Shown: positions 1 to 10,381 of the stretch, in pieces | Position numbering within the stretch: the first letter of the stretch is position 1 | Layout of the letters: each line of letters starts with the position of its first letter | NCBI GenBank assembly: GCA_013398275.1 | Contig: VZSE01009346.1 | Location: forward strand, 244,049-308,048 | Source of the DNA: Promerops cafer | Taxonomy: Eukaryota > Chordata > Aves > Passeriformes > Nectariniidae | Length of the DNA: 64,000 nucleotides | Reading direction: 5' to 3' | Made by a program: the position numbers and the translations under genes | The notes under the pieces: model-generated | The model's database searches: none | The model's input: only the letters and a program-made list of their open reading frames with translations | Told to the model about the DNA's origin: nothing

Positions 1-3000
1 TTTTTTTTTTTTTTTTTTTGGTCTTATGCACCCAAGCAGTTTAAAGGTCTATTCTCTTTGTGGTACATGCATGCACATAACTACCATTGATGTGGAGTCT
101 CCAGGTGATTTGATGTGCATTCCACATAAGGCATGGTGTCAAGTATATGATCCCTACACAAAAGAGCTGCCTGAGAACTACTCTTTGGAATATTTTTTTT
201 TTTTTTTAGATTCCTTTGCTCTGCATCTAGAATTTAGCAGATCAGAGTGCCTAACCAAGCAGTGGAACTACCACTGCTACTCTTTCATCAGCTTTGATCT
301 GTGACAATTTATGAGGGGGAAGGGGGCCTAATGGGAAGAAAAATTTCAAATATGGGTGCAGTCTTGCAAAATGTTGAATATTTTGTAGAAAAATAATACT
401 AAAAATGTAAAGGGGCTCAAGATTTCTTAGCAAGTCAAAAGAGGCAAGCTGGAGTGAAAATGTATGTTTTTGGAACATACGAATTTCATAAATCATTCCA
501 CACTTCACCTCTGTTAAGGGTTTTTAGGTCTACACTGTGACCCATTCCAACTCAAGCCTAGAGCAAGTCTGCTCTCCTCTCCACTGGCTGCTGCAAACTC
601 AGCTATACGGGCAACCACAGCTCGTGTGAGATACAGACATTTAGCAAAACTAGCAGGTGAATATACCCAGGGCCAGCAGTTGATTTCATGCAGGTGTCAG
701 CCACAACACCATAAGTCAGGATGCACCAAGACATGCTTTAAGGGTGGACTAAAGATATATATCAGGCCTTGAGCTTTCTATTCTGGTTTGATATATTGCC
801 CTTCCATGGCAAATACAATTATTTGAAGGTAGGATTTTTGTACAGTAAAGTAACAAGTAGCTTTTTCAGATAAAACCTAAGCTCAGTGTTCTATGTTGTC
901 AACATTAGACTTTCCTATGTTTCAGAGACAAGCACCAACAATATTTGTTGTACCAGATTTCTTCTTTCTTACACACATGCAGTCCACCTCCCAAGTGGGA
1001 GCCAGTTAGAATTGTGATAGAAAAACTTCTAAAGTAGGGTTAATTTTATTGTGTTGTCAGACATTTTCCATTTTAAACCAAATGAAAATTTGGCCCTTTT
1101 GGAACAGCTGTATGTGTATATTGTTTTGAGTTTTCCACGCTTGCCTTCCTGTCTTCCATTCTTCTGCTCTCCAAATGCCCTGTTTGAATGGAGAAGCAGA
1201 GTGAATAGAAAAAGGGATGAAGGATTTGGAGAAAATTGGGGTGCATGGTTTGAAGGAATGAAGGGAGTAGACAGATGCAAAGAGGGTTTGTGACAGGGCT
1301 AGGAGGGGCTCAGCAGAACACTGGAAACAAAACATTATGAGATTCATATGGATATGCTGTAGGTTTTCTTTCATGGAGAGAGAGGAAAAGGGAAATTTAG
1401 ATGGTACTGATTTATTTTTTTATAAGGAAACTGAGCTGGAAAGAATCACATATGGTAATAGTCCTTTGAGCCCTCTGATCTAGTTGCTCTCTGAAAGATT
1501 TTTTCTCTGGAAAATGTACACTTAGATACGACAAAATCAAATGCTATCAAATTTGCTTATTTTTTTTCAAACTCCCTTCTAATTAAAAAATACCAGATTT
1601 TTTTTCTACTGGTACCTACTCTTTAACACTTGCCACTTTTTAAAATATGAGAAACTAAAAAACTCAATTTTATGTTTGAACAAATTGCAGATTTTAATCT
1701 TTTTTTCCTGCGTGCCAAGGGAAATTATATATTAAAATCCCTCCTTCTCCTCTGATTAAATTCACAACACCTTAGACCCTTCCTTCTGCAGCATAGCTGC
1801 CATTTCTGTGCACGCTTTCACCATTCAAATCATTAAGAAGCACAACATGTTTCGATTTCAGTGTAAATGAAACTTGCTCACTGTAATGGAACACCAAACA
1901 TACGCTGTTGGGATGGTCCCTCTATCAGAGATCACACAGAAACTGATGTTTTCAGGTGCTGAAAAAAAAATCATGTTTCAAAGTCACCATATGCCCTCTG
2001 ACCCTGTACCTCATGGATTCTTAGCAAGACAAAATTGGTAGAGTTACCTGCAGTAGGAATCACAAAAACCACAATGGGCCTTATCAGTTGCCAAAACACT
2101 TGGTTTGTTATCAATAACACTGGCAGAGGTCAAAGGGCTCCTCTGGCTGTGGGGTTGAGGATGCTGAGATGTGGCTGGGGAACAGGACCAGGCAGTGGAA
2201 GGGACTGGGGAGGAGGGCTGCAAAATGGGAACAGGGAGAGCTGAACTACCAAAATGCTTATCACCTGCTACTCCATATCCTTTTGCAGGACTGCTGTGCA
2301 GTGGGACAAGCTTAATCCATGCAAAGCAAGAAGCAAGGAGAAAGAACATTTGCTTCTGACCTACATGAGTCATGATTTCAAGAATGCATGTAGATATGAA
2401 CTACAGCATTTCCACAAATGTGTTTTCGAGTGGTAACCTTCCTATGTAGAGTACTGGGGCAGCAACTCCTCAAACTGAGGACCGAATACTTTTGTACAGA
2501 TTATTGTGGTGTCTTTAATAATCCAAATGAAGGTACAGCTATATTGTATACTGTGGTTTTGAGAATCTTTTTTGCAACATGAATCCCTATCATACACCTG
2601 CAGAAGGACCAGTAAAAAATACTCTTTTGTAGATGCAAGTGCCATGTAGAAGGATTTTTTTCTAGATATTCCTAAGGACTACATTTTGCTTTTAATGTTT
2701 TGATTTAGCAAACCCAGAAAATTTACAGAAATAAAAGTTTACTTAGTGGAGAATTGTTCATTAGCTAGTCTGAGTTACACACACAGAGAGGCAATATTAG
2801 CCATTTAAAAAAAAACCCTTTAATTTTAAATAAGGTTTGGAAGGGAGCACAGCAGAAAAACTCAGAAGTACCTTGAGACTGCCAGAAATTTGTTGAATAT
2901 TGTGGATTCTTTTTTCTAATAATTTCTCTCTTTAGTTTCAATACTAAGAATACTTTTCATGAAAAGACATGATCAATCTCTGTCTTGGAATTCATACGCT

Positions 3001-3939
3001 TCACTCAATTATTCCATATTTGAAGACAGCTCGTAATTTATGACAACATAGTTATTATTTTTCTCAGCAGTGAATAGAATGACAAGACAATCATTAGTGT
3101 GTGGGTAGAAGACCTGAAGATAGCAGAAGTTGCTGCAAACATCTGATCTAGAATTTTGTACCCTGCCCAGAAGATTATTTTGCAGAGAGTTTTAACAATT
3201 CTTTTCATGGCCTGTGAAGTTTTTAATTAAAAAATGGTGAATTGTTCCTTCTGCCTTTTGGAATTTATTCTTGCATCTACATGGTATCAAGAGAAAAGTC
3301 TCCATCCTCCCCAGGTTTTAACTCCAGCAGATTGAGCCTGCTAAGGTCTACCCCACACTGTAGCTGGCCAGTAATCCAACTTCCCACTGCTCAGAGGAAG
3401 GGATAATAAATCCTGTTAAGCCACAGTGAGGATTTTAGGTCACCATTGTCTTACATCCATACTGGAAACTGCTTTCTCTGCCTTTCTTATTCTGACATTT
3501 CAGACAGCTGAAACCAGCAGGTTTTCAGGTGTGCAGCTCAGCACCAGTGCCATGACTGACTGTGCTGGGGAGTGGGTCAAACCCATGATGCACCTTCACA
3601 AACATTAAGAGATTTGGCCAAAGGAGCTCTCAGAAAGTGTGTCTAGAGTTTTAACAGTCTTGAAACTTAGAAAATGTGCATTATTTTGCTTTTTAATTGC
3701 CCAGAAGGTCTAAGGCATCTCAATGTGTAGGTGGGATATACCTATTCTGCTGTGAATCAGTGTGGTGGGGGAGAATCCAGGCATAAATAATCTGTCAGTC
3801 CAGCTGCCTGGTATGAATTCAGACAAATATGTTTAACCAAACGTGGATGCTTCAGAGGGTGTTCTTGTGGTTACTCCAACTGCTTCCATTATACTTTTAT
3901 ATTAACAGTGTGTCTGCTCACCATGTGCAATAAAACAAT
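1..3939. other. Non-coding stretch, no gene recognised
   Basis: Plain AT-leaning sequence. A 19-base T run lies at the window edge (1-19), a 15-base T run at 193-207, and short A or T runs elsewhere. Short frames open on both strands at 1029-1374 overlap each other and carry no recognisable motif, so I read them as chance. A mildly GC-richer patch at 2120-2260 has no exon-like boundaries that I would trust. Confidence 0.6.
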
Positions 3940-3960
3940 TTCTGAGGCTCAGCCTCAGAA
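3940..3960. repeat. 21-bp perfect odd palindrome
   Basis: Two 10-base arms (TTCTGAGGCT at 3940-3949, AGCCTCAGAA at 3951-3960) flank a single C at 3950. The pairing is exact and stops at the next base on each side. An AATAAA hexamer lies just upstream (around 3930). It could be a hairpin in RNA, a paired binding site, or a relic of an old hairpin-shaped repeat. Confidence 0.8.
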
Positions 3961-4056
3961 CATGGGGCTCATTCACTGTCTTGGATAATAGCATTGCTTG
4001 TTTGCACTGTTCTTATTGAACTTTCTAAATATATGTCATTTTCCTTTTCATTCTAG

Positions 4057-4247
4057 GAGTGATTGTACATTACAGCAATTACAGACAAACCCTTCCAGAC
4101 AGTTTGAAGACCAAAACTTTCTTTGTGTGGAAGTCCAAAGGCAATTATTGGCATTACAGTTTAAGAGAAGCATTCCATCTCCCTGATGCAACAGCAGTAG
4201 CTTTCTGTGACATGTTAAATAAAGCAATTTGCCCTGTAGGAGACTAA
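4057..4247 (+). other. Candidate terminal exon or truncated retrocopy, unidentified
   Basis: A pyrimidine-rich tract ending in TTCATTCTAG (to 4056) looks like a 3' splice acceptor. From 4057 one frame stays open for 62 codons to TAA at 4245-4247. The codon at 4059 is GTG, so this is not an ATG start; it reads as the continuation of an upstream exon in phase 1. I do not recognise the peptide, which holds a W-rich FVWKSKGNYWHY segment. AATAAA occurs at 4218-4223 and an 18-base A run at 4267. That fits either the last exon of a gene or a 5'-truncated processed retrocopy. An open frame of this length also occurs by chance many times in the window, so confidence is low. Confidence 0.2.
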
Positions 4248-4266
4248 TGCATGCAGAGTCATGATG

Positions 4267-4284
4267 AAAAAAAAAAAAAAAAAA
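4267..4284 (+). repeat. A18 homopolymer
   Basis: Eighteen A residues lie 19 bases after the stop of the candidate exon and 43 bases after its AATAAA. It may be a retrotransposition poly-A tail or just a simple repeat. I saw no convincing target-site duplication. Confidence 0.9.
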
Positions 4285-6317
4285 GAAAATCTAACAGCTG
4301 CACTGAAAGAAATAAAAACCTCCTCTTCAGAAAGATACAAAACTTATTCTGGCACTGTTTTAACCGAAAGACACCAAGAATCTTTAACCTTTGCCTTAAG
4401 CTCCTTGACATTTCATATATTGCTTCAAGACTGAGACTCTGTAAAGACACAGGCGTGCTAATTATCAGTCAAATAGTTGCTTTTTAACCAAAAATAGTTG
4501 ATAAAAATGGAATAAGACAGTGCTTTCATAACACATGCCAGAATATAGAAGTCAGTTCAAGCCAACTTTTTGTTCTCATAGCAGTTCCCATTTGCAGAAA
4601 AGAAGGAAATTAATACACTTGAGCTAGAAGTATTGAGACTTGACCTCTAAAGTAATATATTTCTATTTTGGGGGGTCTTAAATATTAGGCAAATAATAAA
4701 ACCAAAATTATTTACTCCCTTCAAATATGCAATTTACAATATTTAATTAATTAAATTATTCACCTGACATAACTGTGAATTTTTTGCCTAGGTTAGGAAG
4801 CTCTGTGAGGGGATGATCAAATACTTTCAGATCTGAGCACCTTAGAAAAAGTTAGAATATATCTTCAGCAAACCAGCAGACACTTTCCCACCATTTTGAG
4901 ATCCTTGGAAACACTAGGGCCTTGATCCTAAAACATTATTAACTGCTCATCCTAAATGTATTTACACCAGCTGAGAATTAGTCTGGAATAACAATTTTGA
5001 GAAGATAAAGAGGACACAATTACTAAAACAATAAATGTATAGCAAGTCGTTGTCAGGTGAGAAAGAACAAACATGTCTTCAGAATAATGTATGTGATTAA
5101 AATAAATGTATTGCATATTACAGCGGCTCATTGGCATCTATAAATGGAGTTGTAACATTTTTTTCCAGAAAAATTTCAGGTCAAGAGGATAGAAAAAGCT
5201 TTGAGGAGAAAGGAAAGGAATTGATTTAACAGCTCTATTATAATAATGAAATGCAAGAGCAGCTGATTTCACCACCCATCGTACAGATTGCTCTTTTGAA
5301 TGGTGAATGTGATGAGGTTTTCAAAATAGAGAACATTAATATTTCTGAGATGGAGCCAGGTTTACTAAGACAGGCTCAGAACATGAGAAAATTTCCCATT
5401 TTTAAGAACAAATTAAGCCACTTAAGTTTCCCTGCTGTCAGAATGAATCTAGTCTTGCAATTTGATGGAAAAGCTGGAAAATTGGATTCTTAAAGAGGAA
5501 GGAAAGATAAAAAAGATTGGCCAGCAACTGATGCTTCTTTGAATCATCAAGTGATAAGGCAAACAGCAGCCTTTCCATAAGCCTTCAGCATGGAAAAACA
5601 TGGTCTTGCTTATACTGTATTGATGGTCTCACAAGCACTTTTTAAAATGTGAATTGATTTAAGGATCGTTAGTTAAATGTGACCATTAATTTGGGTTTTC
5701 ATGTGCTGTATGGGCCGTGGAAGGGCTCAGTTTGTATTGACAGTTTGAGCCCTGCATGAAGTGTGGTTATACATGGCATCAGCTGACTGGAAACCCTATC
5801 ACACCAGTTGCAAGGCCAGATTAAGCTGATTAACAGTGAGCACTGATGAAGTACTCTCCCAGTGGTCGTCAAGAACCGCACTGTGAACATCTTTCATCAT
5901 CTGGCGCTCAGCTTTTTGTGCATGGTCTGGGTTTACATATAATAGTGACTCTTCAGAAAGCAAAAGGGGGTATTCAAAGAAAATGTTTTTCTGAAGTTGG
6001 AAGAAACAGCCTGGCTATTGTTTATCCTCTGACCACACAAATACCTTGTGGCAATTATGTCTTTTAAAACTGTAGCTCTGTCTCACTCCTTACATGTGAA
6101 CAGCTCTGTAACAGCAAATAGCAAACAACAAAAAATCACAACAGAATGTCAGCTTTCATTTTAAGTTTAGAGGAATTATAACATTGAGTAATAAAGTGAT
6201 AAAATCAGTGAAAGGCAGCTCTCCTGCTGTGTGTGTCAGCACAAATTGCTTGCACCATGGTCCTGTGTGTCGGGTAAGGACCTTCCAGAGCTCTGCATCA
6301 CTCAGTTCACATCATTT
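4285..6317. other. Non-coding stretch
   Basis: AT-rich sequence with no recognisable gene. It contains an ATTAATTAATT-type AT-rich patch near 4745, and a short open frame at 5251-5493 with no recognisable motif. The only repeat-like piece is the TTTACACCAGCTGA fragment listed separately. Confidence 0.55.
4918..4988 (+). repeat. Possible ancient sauropsid repeat fragment
   Basis: The piece contains a CTTGATCCT-like string and TTTACACCAGCTGAGAATTA at 4961-4980. The same core recurs at about 21427 (TTTACACCAGCTGA) and in diverged form at about 29226 (TTTACACCAGTTAG). These strings resemble the tail of an old dispersed repeat that I recall from bird, turtle and crocodile genomes. I cannot name the family from sequence alone. 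Confidence 0.25.
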
Positions 6318-6384
6318 CCATGGCAGGGGACTGGAACTGGATGGTCTTTAAAGGTCCCTTCCAAACCAAACCATTGTATAACTC
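6318..6384 (+). mobile_element. CR1 LINE 3'-end fragment, sense
   Basis: A GGCAGGGGACTGGAACTGGA block, a GGTCTTTAAAGGTCCCTTCC block and a CCAAACCATT-like end match the conserved CR1 3' terminus in order. Only about 65 bp remain. CR1 copies are usually truncated at the 5' end and lack poly-A, as here. There is no coding capacity. Confidence 0.8.
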
Positions 6385-6639
6385 CACCATTAATACAGCA
6401 CTTTCATGTTCAGAACTGTGTAAATGTGTCAGATCACACCCTCCAAAGCAGCTTCTTTGAAAAATGTGACAGAAAAAAAGGAAGAAAATTTACTATCACA
6501 CAACTCCACCAAAGAAACCAACTTTGCCTTTTTTCCATCCTGGACATTTTTAAAAATGGAATGAACTGAAATATGTGGGAGCTGTGAGCATTTTGGAATG
6601 TAGTGAAAAATAGGTCAGGAGAAAAAAAGCCTTAGACTC

Positions 6640-7110
6640 CTCAACAAATGATCGCAATTAATCAACAAGAATGGAAGCTGCCTCTTTAATAAACGTGTTG
6701 GAATTATCCTCCTTTCTGGGGGCAGGCTCTCGGATGTTAACAGAACAGCTCCCAGTGTTTATGGCTTTGCTGCCATGAGAAAGAGTTGTGGGGCAGCATC
6801 CTCTGTGGTTTAACATGATCCATCAGCTGATGGCTTGTTCTGCTGCGAGGCAGATCATTGACACCATTACGATTTCATCCGCTGCCTCAAAGCCAATTTC
6901 CCTGCATATAAACGCTTCATTCAGAGCACAGAAAAAATACATTAGCGAAACAATATAGCATACTGTACAACAAGGATTTTCCTGCACTGTAACTCTACAG
7001 CTCACCAGGCAAAACCCACTTCTTTTTATTCTAGTTCCCCAGGGTGCTACATGGAGACACCAATCCTGAGACGGATTAACTGTGGCGCTTTCATCAAGAG
7101 GAACTTGTCT
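6640..7110. promoter_or_regulatory. CpG-retaining block, possible conserved element
   Basis: About ten CpGs survive here in moderate-GC DNA (for example ATGATCGCAATTAA, AAACGTG, TACGATTTCATCCGC, ATTAGCGAA, GAGACGG), where methylated neutral DNA usually loses them. The block also holds TAAT-type homeobox cores, a CATCAGCTGATGG palindromic E-box near 6820 and a GCATATAAACG string. No reading frame is convincing. This is the texture of a vertebrate enhancer, but conservation itself cannot be seen from one sequence. Confidence 0.3.
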
Positions 7111-8440
7111 TCACTCTGACTTTGGAATAGAAAGGACGTGCTATTACCCTTTGCCTTTGAAAGAGAAAAGCTTTCTACCTGCATTCCTCACTCACTTCCA
7201 AAGTTTAGTTCATAGGGATTAGAATTTGCTAGATATAGGATAAGCCCCTTTCAAAATAATCATATAAAGGAAGATGGAGAGAGCTTTCAGATATATTTAC
7301 TGAATGTTTATTAGTATTGGGAATAGGTAAATTGGAGTTAAAGTATGAGCAAAATATTAATTCTTCACATGAAATAAATGAGAGTAGTCAGGAAAAAAAT
7401 GGCTTCTTTTATTTTTTTCTCTCTGTTACTTTTACATAAGATCTGCTATTTGCTATTCAAAACCAACCTTTTCTTTTCCCTAATACATGAGTGATTTTGG
7501 AGGCACTTTAATTTTGGGAATCTGACTCTATCCATACTATAGAGCATAAAGTTTCTGGCAGCAAGTGTTTAATACCTCCTCAGTATTGAGGTCTCTGTAA
7601 GGTATTTCATACCTTGAAGTGTGCAGAAAGCCTAAATCACTATGGAGCTCAGGCCAACATCCCAGCCCCTCCTGGGACATTTTTGTGTCACTGGCTTCAA
7701 AGGAGGCTGAAAATGCTAAATATCAGGTAAGGAGGTCTGGTATCACATGGTGACTTTGTAATTATTTTATAACTCCAATTAACTCAGATATGAGAAGAGA
7801 AGCAAAGCTCCTTCTGTCTTTGACTTGGATTTCATTTAAACCTGTTTCAAACCCAGCAATAATTTTAGCTGATTTCACTGCCACTGGACAAGTCTGTAAT
7901 ATGAAACATCACCCACAGCTTCATGGCCATGGGGAGGGTCAAACAAAGCCCAGTTTTCTCCCTGGGCTCTCAGAGCAGTGTAACCAGTCACAGAAACATG
8001 GGGCTGGCAGTGAAATAAGTAGCTAGTCTGATTTGGGAGAGGATATTGTTTATGACCAATGCCCAACGATATTGTTTCTGAAACTGATGCCTCAGTTTTA
8101 GATAAGACAGACAATTTAGTAGGGCAGCAGTGTGCAGAGGAGAGTCTGACACTGGCCTTGACTGTGCCAGTGCATGAGCGAGCCAGGCTGCCCCTCATGG
8201 TACTCCTGCTGCAGGTCACAGCTCATCCCTCCCGAGGGACTGTCACTCACCATGGGAAGGGCTGTCCCACACTGTGGTGGCAGGTGACCATGGCATGATG
8301 GCTGAGACTGATGGTCCATGTTGGCACAAAAATACTCTTCACACACCACCAGCTCTTCTCAGATGCTAATGGCAGACCAAGCGCCTCAAACACTGCAAGA
8401 GGACTGAGCTAATGCCTTTTATCAACGTCCCAAGTCTTGG
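7111..8440. other. Non-coding stretch
   Basis: No gene recognised. The part from 7900 to 8340 is somewhat GC-richer and has overlapping short frames on both strands, none with a recognisable motif. A donor-like TCAGGTAAGG lies near 7727 without a convincing paired acceptor. Confidence 0.55.
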
Positions 8441-8457
8441 AAAAAAAAAAAAAAAAN
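8441..8457 (+). repeat. A16 run ending in an ambiguous base
   Basis: Sixteen A residues are followed by N at 8457 and then GAAAA. The N marks unresolved homopolymer length in the assembly. Confidence 0.9.
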
Positions 8458-8934
8458 GAAAATACTGAATTACAGCAGTGAGTGGGAGTATATTCGCTGT
8501 TTTTAGCAATTCCCATTATTTCTAGTGGGAAACACATCTGGGCAGAGATCTAATGCTTTCTCACCTTTCCTGCGCTGCCCACCCCGCTGTTGGGGAAAGT
8601 GCTTATGCTGCTCTGCCAAGGAAGAGGATTAGGGTAGCTGCCCCAGCAGAGGAAGTCCTCCCATGGGATAAGGAGTTTGTTACCCCTGCACGTTAGCCAG
8701 CCTGATTTTCCCCTTGCCTGCTTGGCTGGAGGAGCAGCTCCAAGCATTGGTGACAGCAGAAGCTGGAAATGCTCATACGGGAAAGAAAGAGAAGTCAGAA
8801 GGCAAATTGCTTTCCTAAGTGTCGGTTTAAACGCTTATCAAATGGCAGCGTCAGTCCCATGGGTGTGTCCCCAGTGGTTCAGAGCACTCAGGGCAGACAG
8901 AGGCTGTTGACTCACCCATCTCTCTGTCCTGCAG

Positions 8935-9310
8935 CTGCCCAGGCGCAGCTCTGCGCCTGCACGGCGAAGCGGAGCAGGGAATCGATCTGGCTGGAAAAAT
9001 GTATGTTAAAACACCCTCCAAAAAGCAACATGTTTTTCTTTCCAGCCAGAATCACTTCTCCCATCTGGCCGGGCGCACAGCTGCACAAACAGCTGCGCCA
9101 GCGCGGCGGCGGGGCCGGCGGAGCGGGGAGTGCGTGGGCCGGCGCAGGCGGCTCCGCCGATGAAAGGGAAGCTCCGCCGGAGCCGGCACCGCGCACAGCG
9201 CCCCGCAAGGGCCCCAGCCCGGCGGGCATTCGGCTGCCCCGCTCCCCTCCCGCACCGAGCAGGGGACAGTGAGCAAGGACCGCAGCGGCATCCTGGCTGT
9301 CCCTGGGAGG
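8935..9310. promoter_or_regulatory. Orphan CpG island
   Basis: This is the densest CpG cluster in the window. I counted about 31 CpGs in 9060-9290, with six more in 8940-9000, against a CpG-poor background. Visible elements include TGCGCCAGCGCG at 9094-9105, an NRF1-like GCGC-NN-GCGC arrangement, and several GGCGG/CCGCC boxes. No TATA box is obvious, which is normal for CpG-island promoters. A splice-acceptor-like TTTTTCTTTCCAG ends at 9045 and a donor-like GTGAGC starts at 9269, so 9046-9268 could be a GC-rich exon on the + strand. All frames are fairly open because stops are rare in such DNA, so no protein can be called. The likeliest reading is an unmethylated promoter of an unidentified coding or non-coding transcript. 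Confidence 0.6.
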
Positions 9311-9682
9311 GGACGGCTGCTCTGACACAAGGGGCAAGTAGGGTCATTCGCACTGGTTTGCACCTCTGATCTTCTCCTGGAAGACAGGCTAAGAGAGAGA
9401 GGGATGCTCATACTGCTCAGCAGCCAGGAGCAATGAGTCCTGTTTCAGTCCCTTGGAGTTAAGCGAGAATCCTGCAGAAGGGTCCAGTTTAAACCTGAGG
9501 TACATTTGAAGAGGCTGAATAGATAATCATATCCAAATTATGTTCCTTCAGGGAAATTAAAAATAGTTGAGATCATTAATAACTTTCACATCCCAAGTGC
9601 TTGTGACCTTTGTGCATGCCAACACCACTGGATGGTGGCTGGGGTTTTTCTTCAACAACCAGAGGAGAAGATGATCAAGTAC
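9311..9682. other. Non-coding stretch downstream of CpG island
   Basis: GC content falls back to background. No gene, repeat or strong motif is recognised. Confidence 0.5.
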
Positions 9683-9747
9683 TGAGTCACTTGTACCAGC
9701 ACACTACGAATACAGAGTAGTGTGCTCTCCTTTGCTCGAGTAACTCA
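9683..9747. repeat. 65-nt imperfect hairpin
   Basis: Perfect 10-base arms (AGCACACTAC at 9698-9707, GTAGTGTGCT at 9717-9726) enclose a 9-base loop. Outer arms 9683-9691 (TGAGTCACT) and 9739-9747 (AGTAACTCA) pair at 8 of 9 positions, separated by unequal internal loops of 6 and 12 bases. TGAGTCA at 9683-9689 is also an AP-1 consensus. The size suits a small structured RNA or the remnant of a hairpin repeat. Confidence 0.6.
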
Positions 9748-10302
9748 TCACTAGGTTAGCTCAGTATTTGAAACTGGACTAAGGCAAACCAAAGCTGGAG
9801 GTATAAATTAGACTGCAATTACTGTAGACAGACTGACAGGCTGTAGTCAATTTAAAGCACTGGGAGATCAGTCAGCAAGTGTTCCTTCATGTAAAAATCA
9901 TGAAATACTGCTTCTGAAGTTTAACGCTTCAATTGTATCATGGTCTCTAACATTAAATGTGAGGCTGATATTCTCATACCTTCTATCAATAGCAATAATG
10001 AGGTTTAGAAAAGACTCAAGGTGCAAACAGCAGAGCTGGTCAGTCTATTAGGCAAAGAAAATAGTTCCACTTTCAGTTTTCAGGTGCAGAATGCTTGAAC
10101 TTATTTGTGACAAACCTTTTCTTCTGTGAATCTTCATTCACATAATAGGATTAAAGTCTCTACAGAGTTATATTGGTTTTACTTGAGTAGTACAAATTCC
10201 CTCCCCAAAGATGCACTAAGCATTGCATGTGAAAGCTACACTCCTACTCCAAGAGTGAACATCCCGTGTGATTTGAATGTTGTGGGTAAGATTCCTGATG
10301 GC
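9748..10302. other. Non-coding stretch
   Basis: Nothing recognised. A frame open from 10126 to 10557 (143 codons) spans this stretch and the next hairpin but has no known motif. Confidence 0.5.
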
Positions 10303-10381
10303 ACCCTGTACCAGAATTGCTGGGTGGTGCTGTATTGCCACTGTCTTTGGATAATTATACAGCACCACAAGAATACAGGGT
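10303..10381. repeat. 79-nt two-tier hairpin
   Basis: Inner 12-base arms pair perfectly (GTGGTGCTGTAT at 10324-10335, ATACAGCACCAC at 10357-10368) around a 21-base loop. Outer 8-base arms also pair perfectly (ACCCTGTA at 10303-10310, TACAGGGT at 10374-10381). The internal loop is 13 bases on one side and 5 on the other. Total length and loop size resemble a microRNA precursor, but the large asymmetric bulge argues against efficient Dicer processing. A fossil of a palindromic transposon is an alternative. Confidence 0.6.

Noticed and set aside
1029..1374. Three overlapping ORFs on both strands
   Set aside because: No motif, no CpG enrichment and no paired splice sites; mutual overlap is typical of chance frames.
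4267..4284. Poly-A as proof of a processed pseudogene
   Set aside because: No target-site duplication was found and A runs of this size occur at several other places in the window.
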